Source of the DNA: Streptomyces cinnamoneus
Lineage (GTDB): Bacteria; Actinomycetota; Actinomycetes; Streptomycetales; Streptomycetaceae
Reading direction: 5' to 3'
DNA: 64,000 nucleotides
NCBI RefSeq assembly: GCF_014650495.1
Contig: NZ_BMVB01000001.1
Coordinates: forward strand, 437,347 to 501,346
The notes beneath the pieces are model-generated. The model had not been told where the DNA came from. It did no database searches and saw only the letters and a list, made by a program, of their open reading frames with translations. Below, piece after piece: positions 41,175-50,020 of this stretch (position 1 is its first letter; each line of letters begins with the position of its first letter). Made by a program: the position numbers and the translations under genes.

Positions 41175-43549
41175 TCACCCATCCGGCGTACCGGGTCGAG
41201 CCCTGGTGCCTGCGCGAGACCGAACTCAACCTCGACGTGCTCTCCCAGAGCGAGTCCGTCTTCGCCCTCTCCAACGGACACGTCGGCTGGCGCGGCAACC
41301 TCGACGAGGGGGAACCCCACGGCCTGCCCGGCACCTACCTCAACGGCGTGTACGAGTTCCGTCCGCTGCCCTACGCGGAGGCCGGCTACGGCTATCCGGA
41401 GTCCGGCCAGACCGTCATCAACGTCACCAACGGCAAGCTGATCCGCCTCCTGGTCGACGACGAGCCGTTCGACCTGCGCTACGGCAAGCTGCACAAGCAC
41501 GAACGGGTCCTGGAATTCCGCACCGGGCTGCTGCACCGCACCGCGGAGTGGACCTCGCCGAGCGGGCGCACCGTGCGGGTGAAGTCGACCCGGCTGGTCT
41601 CCTTCTCCCAGCGGGCGGTCGCCGCCGTCGCCTACGAGGTGGAGCCGCTGGACGGGGACGTGCGCATCGTCGTCCAGTCCGAGCTGGTGGCCAACGAGCA
41701 GCTGCCGCACGCCGGGGGCGACCCCCGGGCGGCGGCGGTGCTGGAGACGCCGCTGGTCTCCGAGCAGCACGCCGCACACGGCCCGCGGATCCGGCTGCTG
41801 CACCGCACCCACCACAGCGGGCTGCGGCTCGGGGTGTCGGCGGCGCACGTGGTGGACGGCGGCGAGAAGACCGAGATGTCCTCCGAGAGCAGCGACGACC
41901 TCGCCCGTTTCACCATCACCTCGCGCCTGTGCTCCGGACAGCGGCTGCGGGTGGAGAAGTTCGTCGCGCACGGCTGGTCGGCGATGCGCTCCATGCCGGC
42001 GGTGCACGACCAGGTGGACGCCGCCCTCGCGGGCGCGGTCAGCACCGGCTGGCAGGGCCTGGCCGACGAGCAGCGCAGCTACCTCGACGGCTTCTGGGCC
42101 CGGGCGGACGTGGAGGTGGACGGCGACGCGGAGATCCAGCAGGCGGCGCGGTTCGCCCTCTTCCACGTGCTGCAGGCGGGCGCCCGCGGCGAGGCCCGGG
42201 CCCTGCCCGCCAAGGGGCTGACCGGCCCCGGGTACGACGGGCACTGCTTCTGGGACACCGAGACCTTCGTCCTGCCCCTCCTGACCTACACCGCGCCCCA
42301 GGCCGTGGAGCAGGCCCTGCGCTGGCGGTACAACACCCTGCCCGCCGCGCACGAGCGCGCCCGGCAGCTGGGCCTGAAGGGCGCCGCCTTCCCCTGGCGG
42401 ACCATCAACGGCGACGAGTGCTCGGGCTACTGGCCCGCCGGGACGGCGGCGTTCCACATCAACGCCGACATCGCCGACGCCGTCGTGCGCTACATCCGGG
42501 CCACGTGCGACGAGACCTTCGAGCGGGAGGTGGGGCTGCCCCTGCTGGTGGAGACCGCCCGGCTGTGGCGCTCGCTCGGCCACCACGACCACCACGGCGA
42601 CTTCCACATCGACGGCGTGACCGGCCCGGACGAGTACAGCGCAGTCTCGGACGACAACCTCTACACGAACCTGATGGCGCAGCACAATCTGCGCGAGGCC
42701 GCCGCCCTGGCCGAACACCACCCGGACCTGGCCGCGGCGCTGGGCGTCGACGACGAGGAGACCGCCGCCTGGCGGGACGCCGCGACGCGCATGTCCGTGC
42801 CGTACAACGACGAGCTGCAGGTGCACGAGCAGTCGGAGGGCTTCACGCGCCACCAGGCGTGGGACTTCGCCCACACCGGGGACGACCAGTATCCGCTGAT
42901 GCTGCACTTCCCCTACTTCGACCTCTACCGCAAACAGGTCGTCAAGCAGGCCGACCTCGTCCTGGCGATGTGCCTGCGCGGCGACGCCTTCACCGCGGAG
43001 GAGAAGGCCCGCAACTTCAGGTACTACGAGCAGCTGACGGTGCGGGACTCCTCGCTGTCCGCCTGCGGCCAGGCGGTCATGGCCGCCGAGGTCGGCCACA
43101 CCCGGCTGGCCTACGACTACCTGGGCGAAGCGGCGATGATGGACCTGTCCGACCTGGAGGGCAACACGCGCGACGGCATCCACATCGCCTCGCTCGCCGG
43201 TACGTGGTTCGCCCTCGTCGTCGGCTTCGGCGGCCTGCGCGAGGACGACGGCCTCATCGGCTTCACCCCCCGGCTCCCCGAACAGCTGGGCCGCCTCGCC
43301 TTCACGGTGCAGTTCCGGCAGCAGCGGCTGCGGGTGGAGATCACCGACAAGAAGGCGACCTACACGCTGCTGGACGGCGACACCCTCCGCATCCGCCACT
43401 GCGGCGAGTGCCTGACGCTGTCGGTCGACGTGCCGGAGACCCGCCAGGTCCCGGTCATCACCGCGGGCCGCGCCCCCGAACAGCCGGCCGGCCGGGGCCC
43501 CGCCCGCCGCGGGCGGGCCATCGGCCATGCCGAGGAGCCGGCCCGCTGA
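41171..43549 (+). CDS. Glycoside hydrolase family 65 disaccharide phosphorylase
   Basis: Encodes 792 residues from GTG. GH65 N-terminal beta-sandwich (ETELNLDVLSQSESVFALSN), (alpha/alpha)6 barrel with GHCFWDTETFVLPLL, catalytic acid Glu in GVTGPDEYSAVSDDN, phosphate-site region RKQVVKQADLVLAM, and a C-terminal beta domain. Family members phosphorolyse trehalose, maltose or kojibiose to beta-glucose-1-phosphate and glucose. The operon partners fit: phosphoglucomutase then glucose-6-phosphate dehydrogenase. The exact disaccharide cannot be told. Confidence 0.92.
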   Translation: MITHPAYRVEPWCLRETELNLDVLSQSESVFALSNGHVGWRGNLDEGEPHGLPGTYLNGVYEFRPLPYAEAGYGYPESGQTVINVTNGKLIRLLVDDEPFDLRYGKLHKHERVLEFRTGLLHRTAEWTSPSGRTVRVKSTRLVSFSQRAVAAVAYEVEPLDGDVRIVVQSELVANEQLPHAGGDPRAAAVLETPLVSEQHAAHGPRIRLLHRTHHSGLRLGVSAAHVVDGGEKTEMSSESSDDLARFTITSRLCSGQRLRVEKFVAHGWSAMRSMPAVHDQVDAALAGAVSTGWQGLADEQRSYLDGFWARADVEVDGDAEIQQAARFALFHVLQAGARGEARALPAKGLTGPGYDGHCFWDTETFVLPLLTYTAPQAVEQALRWRYNTLPAAHERARQLGLKGAAFPWRTINGDECSGYWPAGTAAFHINADIADAVVRYIRATCDETFEREVGLPLLVETARLWRSLGHHDHHGDFHIDGVTGPDEYSAVSDDNLYTNLMAQHNLREAAALAEHHPDLAAALGVDDEETAAWRDAATRMSVPYNDELQVHEQSEGFTRHQAWDFAHTGDDQYPLMLHFPYFDLYRKQVVKQADLVLAMCLRGDAFTAEEKARNFRYYEQLTVRDSSLSACGQAVMAAEVGHTRLAYDYLGEAAMMDLSDLEGNTRDGIHIASLAGTWFALVVGFGGLREDDGLIGFTPRLPEQLGRLAFTVQFRQQRLRVEITDKKATYTLLDGDTLRIRHCGECLTLSVDVPETRQVPVITAGRAPEQPAGRGPARRGRAIGHAEEPAR

Positions 43550-43551
43550 GG

Positions 43552-43568
43552 GCGCCCGCGGCGGGCGC
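43552..43568 (+). terminator. Short hairpin after the GH65 gene
   Basis: A 7-bp perfect stem (43552-43558 and 43562-43568) with a 3-base loop lies immediately after the GH65 stop. Short but fully G-C; weak terminator candidate before the FMN reductase. Confidence 0.35.
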
Positions 43569-43593
43569 AGGGCCGGATGCGACGATCACCTGC

Positions 43594-44148
43594 ATGACGC
43601 ACATCAACCTCCTGGCCCTCTGCGGAAGTCTGCGCGAGGGATCGCTGAACTCCGCGGTCGCGCACGCGGCCGCCGGCCTGTGCCGGCCGCCCGCCGCCAT
43701 GACGGTCCACGGGGGCCTGGACGGGCTGCCCTTCTTCAACCCCGACGTGGAGAGCAGCACCCCGCCGGCCGTGGTGCAGGACTTCCGTGCCCGGCTCGCG
43801 GCCGCCGACGCCGTGCTCATCGCGAGCCCCGAGTACGCCCGCGGGACGAGCGGCATGCTGAAGAACGCCCTGGAGTGGGTGGTGGGCAGCGGTGAACTGG
43901 TGGCCAAGCCCGTCGCCGTGGTCACGGCCTCGCCGTCCGCGGCCGGCGGGGAGCGGGCCCAGGCGTGGCTGCGCGAGACCCTGGAGGTGATGAGCGCGCA
44001 GGTGCTGCCCGAGTCCCTGCGGATACCGTGCGCGAGCGCCAGGATCACCGAGGGCCAGGTCACGGACCCGGTGCTCCTCGGCGAGCTGACAGGGGTGGTG
44101 GAGGCCATGGTCCGGGCGGTGGAGACGCTCCGCCGGCCCGTGGCCTGA
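43594..44148 (+). CDS. NAD(P)H-dependent FMN reductase
   Basis: Encodes 184 residues. Flavodoxin-like fold: phosphate loop GSLREGSLNSAVAHAAA and the signature SPEYARGTSGMLKNALEWVVG. Reduces FMN or quinones/chromate-type acceptors using NAD(P)H. Ends nine bases from the converging FUSC gene. It could supply reduced flavin to monooxygenases, but none is adjacent. Confidence 0.9.
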   Translation: MTHINLLALCGSLREGSLNSAVAHAAAGLCRPPAAMTVHGGLDGLPFFNPDVESSTPPAVVQDFRARLAAADAVLIASPEYARGTSGMLKNALEWVVGSGELVAKPVAVVTASPSAAGGERAQAWLRETLEVMSAQVLPESLRIPCASARITEGQVTDPVLLGELTGVVEAMVRAVETLRRPVA

Positions 44149-44156
44149 CCCGCGCC

Positions 44157-45395
44157 TCAGTCGCGGTTCCTGAACCAGCTCCTGCGCCAGCCGTAGCCGC
44201 TGCCGCGCAGCCGGCGCTGGACCTTGTGCAGCACGGGGTGGCGGTCCCGCTGCTCGCGGGCGCTGCGGTCGAGCTCCTCGGCCAGCCGCTCGGTCCGCTT
44301 CTCCACGTCGAGCTCGTCCAGGATCCGGTCCATCTCCGCCAGCAGCGCCCCGTGCAACTGCCACTGGCGCGGGTGCCGCTGGACGGACTCCAGCAACAGG
44401 TGGGCCGCCCGGTCCCGGCTCGCCCGGCCCGCGGCCAGCTCCCGCACGAGCCGGTCCTCGGCCTCCTCGGCGTTGGCGCTGACCTGGGTGGTGATCAGCA
44501 CGGCGAAGCTCTCGACGGCGCGCGCCAGGTGCCGGAAGACGTCCTCCAGCGCCTCGGCCACGTCGTCGGGGAAGAGGTGCTCGTCCCTGCGTTCCTTGGC
44601 GAGGTCGGTGAGGGTCCGGCAGATGACCCGGAGCACGACCGCGGCGATCTCCAGCGCGTCGAGGCCGGTGCGCAGGACGACGCGGAAGAGCAGCCCCTCC
44701 TTGACCCGGGGGTTGAACCTGAGGCTGTCCTCGGCCTGCCGGAGCGAGGCGTCCACCTGGACGATGTCGTGGTCGAGCCGGCGGGCCTCGTGGAGCCGGG
44801 CCGCCGCCTCCTCGACCGGCGTGTGGCCGCACACCTCGTCCCCGACGCGCTGGAGCAGCTGCCCCATCCGGCGGGAGAGGTGCTCGATGGCCTCGCTCGC
44901 GGGCTGCACCCAGACCGGCGGCACGAACAGGACGTCGAACAACAGCCCGACGACGGCGCCGATGAGGGTCTCCAGGACCCGGTCCCACGCGGTCTCCGCC
45001 ACCCGGGTCACCCCGAGCACGAGCATCGCGCTGATCGCCACCTCGGGAACGAATTCACCCGCCCGGACGAAGCGCCCGATGACCAGCGACGCGAGGATGA
45101 TCAACCCCAGGCTCCACCAGGTGAGCCCGACCATCACGCTGAAGCCGATGGCGATCAGCACGCCCGCCACCACCGAGTTCACCCGGCGGATGCTGGTGGT
45201 CAGGGTGGAGTAGAGCGTGACCTGGACGACGAGGAGCGCGGTCAGCGGCGCGGTGAGCGGCGCCGGCTCATTGCTCAGCTGGAGGGCCACCACGTAGGAG
45301 ATCACCGCGGCCAGCGTGGAACGGACCGCCTGCACGAAGGCCGGTTCCCGGTGGCGTCGTACCAGGGTCGTCAGGGGGTCGGTGATATCAGGCAC
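44157..45395 (-). CDS. FUSC/aromatic acid exporter-like membrane protein
   Basis: Encodes 412 residues. Six hydrophobic helices in the N-terminal 155 residues (VRSTLAAVISYVVALQL, then LTALLVVQVTLYSTLTT and following). A long charged cytoplasmic helical domain (about 160-412) with several coiled-coil-like segments follows. This matches the ArAE/FUSC family, thought to export aromatic acids. It is divergent from the PhzF-like gene across 51 bases. No substrate evidence. Confidence 0.82.
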   Translation of the reverse strand: MPDITDPLTTLVRRHREPAFVQAVRSTLAAVISYVVALQLSNEPAPLTAPLTALLVVQVTLYSTLTTSIRRVNSVVAGVLIAIGFSVMVGLTWWSLGLIILASLVIGRFVRAGEFVPEVAISAMLVLGVTRVAETAWDRVLETLIGAVVGLLFDVLFVPPVWVQPASEAIEHLSRRMGQLLQRVGDEVCGHTPVEEAAARLHEARRLDHDIVQVDASLRQAEDSLRFNPRVKEGLLFRVVLRTGLDALEIAAVVLRVICRTLTDLAKERRDEHLFPDDVAEALEDVFRHLARAVESFAVLITTQVSANAEEAEDRLVRELAAGRASRDRAAHLLLESVQRHPRQWQLHGALLAEMDRILDELDVEKRTERLAEELDRSAREQRDRHPVLHKVQRRLRGSGYGWRRSWFRNRD

Positions 45396-45446
45396 CTTGT
45401 GCCTCTTCCCGTCCCGGCTGTCTCCCTCACCTCATATGTTTCTTCC

Positions 45447-46118
45447 ATGATCGATCATGAGGTGGTCCGCGTGTTCACCGGCCCGCGCGGGGAGGCCGGG
45501 AACCCGCTCGGGATCGTCCCGGACGGCGGTCGGGTGCCGAAGGAGCGGGCACGGCAGCAGCTGGCGGCGGAACTGGGCTTCAGCGAGACCGTGTTCGTCG
45601 ACGACGCCGCCACCGGCCGCGTCGACATCTACACGCCCTCCTCCCGCCTGCCGTTCGCCGGACATCCGCTGGTCGGCGTCGCGTGGTTCCTGCGGCGGCA
45701 GGGGCGGGAGGTGAGCGTGCTGCGGCCGCCGGCGGGCGAGGTGCCCACCCGGGAGGAGGACGGGACCACCTGGATCCGGTGCCGCGCCGAGTGGGCCACC
45801 GGCCGGCGCACCCGGCGGTACGGCACCGTCGCCGAGGTCGAGGGGCTCCCGGCGCCGCCGCCGGGTCAGGGGTGGCTGTACGCGTGGGCCTGGGAGGACG
45901 AGGCGGCCGGGCGGGTACGGGCCCGGGGCTTCCCGCGGCGCGGCGACGGCATCGCGGAGGACGAGGCCACCGGGGCCGCGGCCGTCACCCTGACCGCCGG
46001 GCTCGGCCGGTCCCTGACCGTCCGGCAGGGCGCGGGCTCGCAGATCCTCACGCGCTTCCACGACGCCGGCACGATCTCCCTCGGCGGCCGGGTGACCCCC
46101 GCGGGCCCGCGTCGCTGA
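45447..46118 (+). CDS. PhzF-family isomerase-like protein (short form)
   Basis: Encodes 223 residues, shorter than typical PhzF (about 280). Conserved pieces: VVRVFTGPRGEAGNPLGIV, catalytic Glu in LGFSETVFVDD, FAGHPLVGVAWFL, and the second half signature EDEATGAAAVTLTAGLG with RQGAGSQI. The missing length falls between residues about 130 and 155. Family members isomerise or epimerise small cyclic acids; substrate unknown. Confidence 0.87.
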   Translation: MIDHEVVRVFTGPRGEAGNPLGIVPDGGRVPKERARQQLAAELGFSETVFVDDAATGRVDIYTPSSRLPFAGHPLVGVAWFLRRQGREVSVLRPPAGEVPTREEDGTTWIRCRAEWATGRRTRRYGTVAEVEGLPAPPPGQGWLYAWAWEDEAAGRVRARGFPRRGDGIAEDEATGAAAVTLTAGLGRSLTVRQGAGSQILTRFHDAGTISLGGRVTPAGPRR

Positions 46119-46142
46119 CCCCGGCGCCGGGCGTCAGCCCTC
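46119..46142. terminator. Imperfect hairpin between converging genes
   Basis: CTGAC-CCCGGC faces GCCGGG-GTCAG with a one-base offset, around 46116-46138, overlapping the stop of the minus-strand gene. Candidate bidirectional terminator. Confidence 0.35.
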
Positions 46143-46529
46143 GGCGCGGGAGGTCAGACGGAGGCGGGTCTCCAGTTCGTGTTCGCCGGGCACGGTGCCC
46201 AGCAGCTCCACGCCGAAGACCGCCTCCAGCTCCTCCCGGACCTGGCGCACGGGGTCGGCCGCACCGAAGAGGTCGACCGAGACCGTCGCGACGGGCTGCG
46301 TCCGCACGGCCGCGGCGCCGGCGTCCTGCGGGCTGCGGGTGCGGGCGTCGACGACCATGCACCAGACGGTCGGTCCCGCGCCGGGAGCGGCGGCACGCGT
46401 CTCGCTGCGTGCCGGTCCGGTGCCCTCGGGGAAGGCGGTCTCCAGCGCCGCGAACACGGCGCGCGCGTCCTCATGGCCGCAGCCGGTCAGATGAACACTG
46501 ACATGGTCCGCGCTCTCGGCCCCGCTCAT
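46134..46529 (-). CDS. Hypothetical protein
   Basis: Encodes 131 residues from ATG 46529, preceded by GAGGAG. Alpha-beta pattern: SVHLTGCGHEDARAVFAALETAF, VWCMVVDAR, VATVSVDLFGAADPVRQVREELEAVFGVEL. The regular strand-helix-strand alternation suggests a ferredoxin-like domain. Central Ala/Pro/Gly-rich loop. No family recognised. Confidence 0.6.
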   Translation of the reverse strand: MSGAESADHVSVHLTGCGHEDARAVFAALETAFPEGTGPARSETRAAAPGAGPTVWCMVVDARTRSPQDAGAAAVRTQPVATVSVDLFGAADPVRQVREELEAVFGVELLGTVPGEHELETRLRLTSRAEG

Positions 46530-46792
46530 CACCGGTGCTCCTCTGCCCTCAGGGCGCGCTGCCGCGCCGGCTCCTCGCATCCGAGGCTACGGGCGCGCCG
46601 GGCACCCGGCACGGCGACGGGGCCATCCGGGGGCCGGAACGCTCCGGCGCGGCCGGGTGCCACCGGGGGTGCCCTTGACCGCCGGGGGAGCGGGGCGGAC
46701 CCTCACAGGGGGTGTCCTGCACGTGAGTTGACGGTGACCGCACGAGCGGAACCCCACGGTCCGCCCCGCTGACGGCCGCACCGGAGGACAAG

Positions 46793-47710
46793 ATGAGGAT
46801 CGCGTTCCTGGGCTACGGCGAGATCGGTGCCACGGTACTGGCCCCCATCGCCGCCGCACACGAGCCGGCCGTGGTCGTCACCCACCCCGCCCGCTTCGGC
46901 GACCTGCACGAACCGCACGTGGCCAAGCTCGCCACCGACCTGGGCCTGCCCGTCGTGGAAGCCCGCCGCGCCGACGAGGCGCAGGCGGTCGCCGCGCTGC
47001 GCGCCGCCCGCCCCGACGTCCTGGTGTCCGCGAACTGGCGGACCGTCATACCCCCGCCGGTCCTCGCGATCCCGGCGCTCCTCCCGCTCAACGTCCACGA
47101 CGCACTGCTCCCCGGCTACGCCGGCTTCGGCGCGGTGAACTGGGCCGTCCGCAACGGCGAGAGCCGCACCGGCCTGACCGTGCACGTGATGGAGCCCGAG
47201 CTGGACACCGGTCCGGTGCTGTGGCAGGTGGCCGTGCCCATCGCGCCGGACGACACCGCGACCACCGTGCAGCAACGCCTGCTGGAGCAGTACCCGGGCG
47301 CCGTGCTGGCGGCCCTGGACCGGGCCGCGTCCGGGGTGCGGCCGGTGCCGCAGCACGGCGGCGGGGCCTCGTTCTACCACCGCATCACCGAAGCGGACAC
47401 GCGCATCGACTGGACGCTGCCCACCGGCCGGCTGGCCGACCTCGTACGGGCCCACAGCGACCCTTTCGTCAACGCGTGGTGCACCTTCGCCGGGCGGAAG
47501 CTCTACGTCAAGCGGGCCGCGCGGCCCTCCCGGCCGCACCGCGGCACACCGGGGCGGGTGGTGCGGCACACCGACGGCGGCGTCGTGGTGGTCTGCGGGC
47601 GCAGCTGGGAGTCCGGCGCGGACGGGATCGTCCTGCTCGACGTGCGGCCGGAGCACGGCGGTGTGCAGCCGGCGGCCGAGGTGCTCCGCCCCGGCGACCG
47701 CCTGGAATGA
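46793..47710 (+). CDS. Formyltransferase-family protein (sugar/amine N-formyltransferase-like)
   Basis: Encodes 305 residues. Formyl_transf_N domain with the catalytic Asn-His-Asp set: LNVHDALLPGYAGFGAVNWA and VHVMEPELDTGPV, about 100-140. A C-terminal OB-like domain (about 205-305) is present, containing NAWCTFAGRKLYVKRA. The NVHDxLLPxYAGF wording is closer to sugar and amine N-formyltransferases that use 10-formyl-tetrahydrofolate than to methionyl-tRNA formyltransferase, and no peptide deformylase is nearby. GGAGGAC precedes the start. An EamA transporter follows. Confidence 0.82.
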   Translation: MRIAFLGYGEIGATVLAPIAAAHEPAVVVTHPARFGDLHEPHVAKLATDLGLPVVEARRADEAQAVAALRAARPDVLVSANWRTVIPPPVLAIPALLPLNVHDALLPGYAGFGAVNWAVRNGESRTGLTVHVMEPELDTGPVLWQVAVPIAPDDTATTVQQRLLEQYPGAVLAALDRAASGVRPVPQHGGGASFYHRITEADTRIDWTLPTGRLADLVRAHSDPFVNAWCTFAGRKLYVKRAARPSRPHRGTPGRVVRHTDGGVVVVCGRSWESGADGIVLLDVRPEHGGVQPAAEVLRPGDRLE

Positions 47711-47734
47711 CACCACCCCAAGCAATCCTTTGAG

Positions 47735-47770
47735 ATGATGGTGGAATTCTTTATTCGACTTATAGAGTGA
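47735..47770 (+). promoter_or_regulatory. AT-rich promoter-like stretch before the EamA gene
   Basis: A sharply AT-rich segment (about 47735-47770, including GGAATTCTTTATTCGACTTA) contains the -10-like TATAGA at 47761-47766. No well-spaced -35 was found. It suggests the transporter has its own promoter. Confidence 0.3.
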
Positions 47771-47828
47771 AGGTCGGTAGCTTCGTCGGTGTCCGATTCC
47801 CCGACACCGATGGGCGGTGTTTCCGTTG

Positions 47829-48803
47829 ATGGGCGAACGCCGAGCGGCGACTCCCTGGAAGTACATGGCCGCGACCGCGATCCTGTGGGGATCGGCCTTC
47901 CCGGCGATCCGCGTCGCCCTCGACGGCTACTCCCCGACGGCCATGGCGGTCCTGCGCCTCGCCTTCGCCGTCGTCTTCCTGCTTCCCTTCCTGCTCACCG
48001 GACGCATCAGCCGGCTCCGGCGCGGCGACCTCCTGCGGATGGCGGGGTTCGGCCTGACCGGAATGACGGCCTATCAGCTGCTCCTCTACGCCGGTGAGCA
48101 GCACGTCGAGGGCGGCACCGCCGCCATGCTGGTGGCCACCTCGCCCGTCTTCGCCACCGCCCTGGGCATGCTGGTGCTGCGCGAACGCCCCGGAGCCCGC
48201 GGCGTCGCCGGACTCCTGATCGCCCTGTCGGGCGCGCTCGTGGTCGCCCTGGCCGGCGGTGGAGGCGGCGGATCGCAGGCGGGCATGGTGATGATCGTGC
48301 TGGCGGCGGCCTCCCAGGCGACGTCGTTCATCCTGCAGAAGCCCCTGCTGCGCCGCTACTCCGGCATGGACTGCATCTTCTACGGCAGCCTCTTCGGCCT
48401 CCTGCCGCTGCTGCTCTTCGCCCCGGAGGCCGCGGGCGGCCTGGCGACGGCCGGCTGGCAGCAGACCGCCGCCGTGGTGTGGCTGGGCCTCGGCTGCACC
48501 GTCCTGGCCTTCTGCACCTGGTCGCGCGTGCTCAAGGCCGCCTCCGCGTCGACGAGTTCCCTCGTCCTCTACGCGGTGCCGGTCGCCGCCCTGGCCCTGG
48601 ACGCGGTCCTCCTCGGCGCCGTGCCCACGCCCATGGCGGGCCTGGGCGGTCTGATCGTGCTGGCGGGCGTCGGCACGGCCGCGGTCCGCAGGCCGGCACC
48701 GCGCCCCTGCCCCACGGACGACGCCCCCGCCCCGGTGGCCGACGAGCCCGCCCCCGCCCCCGTCGCCGAGCGGGTGCCCGCCACCGCCGGGTCCGGCCGG
48801 TAG
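47829..48803 (+). CDS. EamA/DMT-family transporter
   Basis: Encodes 324 residues from ATG 47829; a GTG at 47817 is possible, and no strong ribosome site favours either. Ten hydrophobic helices form two EamA repeats: WKYMAATAILWGSAFPAIRVAL in the first, and MVMIVLAAASQATSFILQKPLLRR in the second. A Pro/Ala-rich acidic tail of about 45 residues follows. Exports or imports small metabolites; substrate unknown. Paired with the formyltransferase. Confidence 0.85.
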   Translation: MGERRAATPWKYMAATAILWGSAFPAIRVALDGYSPTAMAVLRLAFAVVFLLPFLLTGRISRLRRGDLLRMAGFGLTGMTAYQLLLYAGEQHVEGGTAAMLVATSPVFATALGMLVLRERPGARGVAGLLIALSGALVVALAGGGGGGSQAGMVMIVLAAASQATSFILQKPLLRRYSGMDCIFYGSLFGLLPLLLFAPEAAGGLATAGWQQTAAVVWLGLGCTVLAFCTWSRVLKAASASTSSLVLYAVPVAALALDAVLLGAVPTPMAGLGGLIVLAGVGTAAVRRPAPRPCPTDDAPAPVADEPAPAPVAERVPATAGSGR

Positions 48804-48829
48804 GGACGCAGCACCCCACCGTCTCCCGC

Positions 48830-48863
48830 CGAGCCCCACCAGGCCGTGTCCTGGTGGGGCTCG
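48830..48863 (+). terminator. Hairpin terminator after the EamA gene
   Basis: A perfect 14-bp inverted repeat (48830-48843 and 48850-48863) with loop CCGTGT, 27 bases after the EamA stop. Confidence 0.7.
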
Positions 48864-48930
48864 CGGTCTGTCCGGCGGACGCGGCCGAGGGCTGCCGAGC
48901 CGGCGGAAGCGGCCCCGCGCAGCGCCCTAG

Positions 48931-49145
48931 GGGCGTGTCCGATGGGTCAGCACAGACCCTACGACGCTCCCCCAGCTACCGCTGGGAGGTGCCCCCAGGC
49001 ACGGCACCTCGCCGCGTTGTCGCATCACCCGAGTACGCCCAGTACGCGGGAGATGCTCCGCCTTGCGATGCTCCCCCAGCTACCGCTGGGAGGTGCCCCC
49101 GGCACCAGACGCCGCGGGGCCCGCACCGACCCATCGGACACGCCC
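48931..49145. mobile_element. MITE-like element with 18-bp terminal inverted repeats and TAG target duplication
   Basis: The 215-bp element starts with GGGCGTGTCCGATGGGTC (48931-48948) and ends with its exact reverse complement (49128-49145). TAG flanks it on both sides (48928-48930 and 49146-49148). Inside are two identical 31-bp copies of a hairpin-forming module (48966-48996 and 49070-49100) containing CCCAGC-TACC-GCTGGG. It has no coding capacity. The ends and 3-bp duplication suggest mobilisation by an IS5-type transposase elsewhere. I saw no other copy in this window. Confidence 0.75.
48966..49100. repeat. Two identical 31-bp hairpin modules inside the MITE
   Basis: Copies at 48966-48996 and 49070-49100 have the same orientation and identical sequence. 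Each folds CCCAGC with GCTGGG around TACC. Similar words recur in Streptomyces intergenic DNA as I recall, which would need a genome search to confirm. Confidence 0.75.
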
Positions 49146-49894
49146 TAGTCGAGGAGCGCGCCGCAGGAGACGTTCACGGTGGCGGCGGTCATCGAGCCGG
49201 CCCGGTCCGAGGCCACGAACGCCGCCACGTCGCCCACGTCGGCCAGGGTCGCCCCCCGGCGCAGCAGGGTCGCCTCCTCGATGCCGGCGACGATCTCCGC
49301 ACGGCCGGGAAAGTCCGCCGGGAGGCTCTCCGGCACGCCCCCGGACTTGAGCGTCACGAAGCGGATGCCGTGCGGGCCCAGCTCGCAGGCCCACTGACGG
49401 CGCAGGCCCTCGACGGCGTCGAGGGCGACCACGAACCCGCCCAGCCCCGGCACGGCCTCCGGACCCGACCCGCCGAACGCCAGGATCACCCCGGACGACC
49501 GCTTGACCATGTGCCGGGCGGCGGCCCGCGTGGTCAGGAAGTGGGTGCGCACCGCGTTCCCGACCGGCCGGCAGAAGTCCTCGGCCGCGATCGTGGCCAG
49601 CGGTTCCTGGACGTCTCCGTACGAGATGAGATTGAACGAGATGTCCACGCGCCCGGTCTGTTCGGCCACCGCGTCGACGAAGGCGTCGACGGACTCCTCG
49701 TCGAGCGCGTCGACGCGGGCGGCCTCGGCCGTCCCGCCGGACGCGCGGATGTCGTCGGCGACCCGGTCGAGCCTGGCCCGGGTGCGGCCGGCCAGGAAGA
49801 CGACGGCCCCCTCGGCGGCGAAGGCGCGCGCCACGGCGCCGCCGATCCGGCCCCCCGCCCCGTAGATCACGGCAACCTTGTTGTCGAGCAGCAT
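49145..49894 (-). CDS. SDR-family protein lacking the catalytic Tyr and Lys
   Basis: Encodes 249 residues. Rossmann motif [25 protein letters not shown] in place of NNAG, and an enoyl-ACP-reductase/SDR-like C-terminus ([20 protein letters not shown]). The usual YxxxK is absent: aligning VEGLRR with the typical following helix puts Phe at 154 and Leu at 158. It may be non-catalytic or use other residues. Its TAG stop codon spans the MITE junction: the complementary C at 49145 is the last base of the element. Confidence 0.85.
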   Translation of the reverse strand: MLLDNKVAVIYGAGGRIGGAVARAFAAEGAVVFLAGRTRARLDRVADDIRASGGTAEAARVDALDEESVDAFVDAVAEQTGRVDISFNLISYGDVQEPLATIAAEDFCRPVGNAVRTHFLTTRAAARHMVKRSSGVILAFGGSGPEAVPGLGGFVVALDAVEGLRRQWACELGPHGIRFVTLKSGGVPESLPADFPGRAEIVAGIEEATLLRRGATLADVGDVAAFVASDRAGSMTAATVNVSCGALLD

Positions 49895-50020
49895 GCCCCC
49901 TGCCTACACGGGGTGCGCCCCGCAGCGCCCGGGGACACGCGGGCGACCTGCGTCCCGGGCGGGAAAGGGGCGCACGCGCGGCCCGCGGGGATTGTCAGAC
50001 CCCGGTGCGAGACTTCGTCC

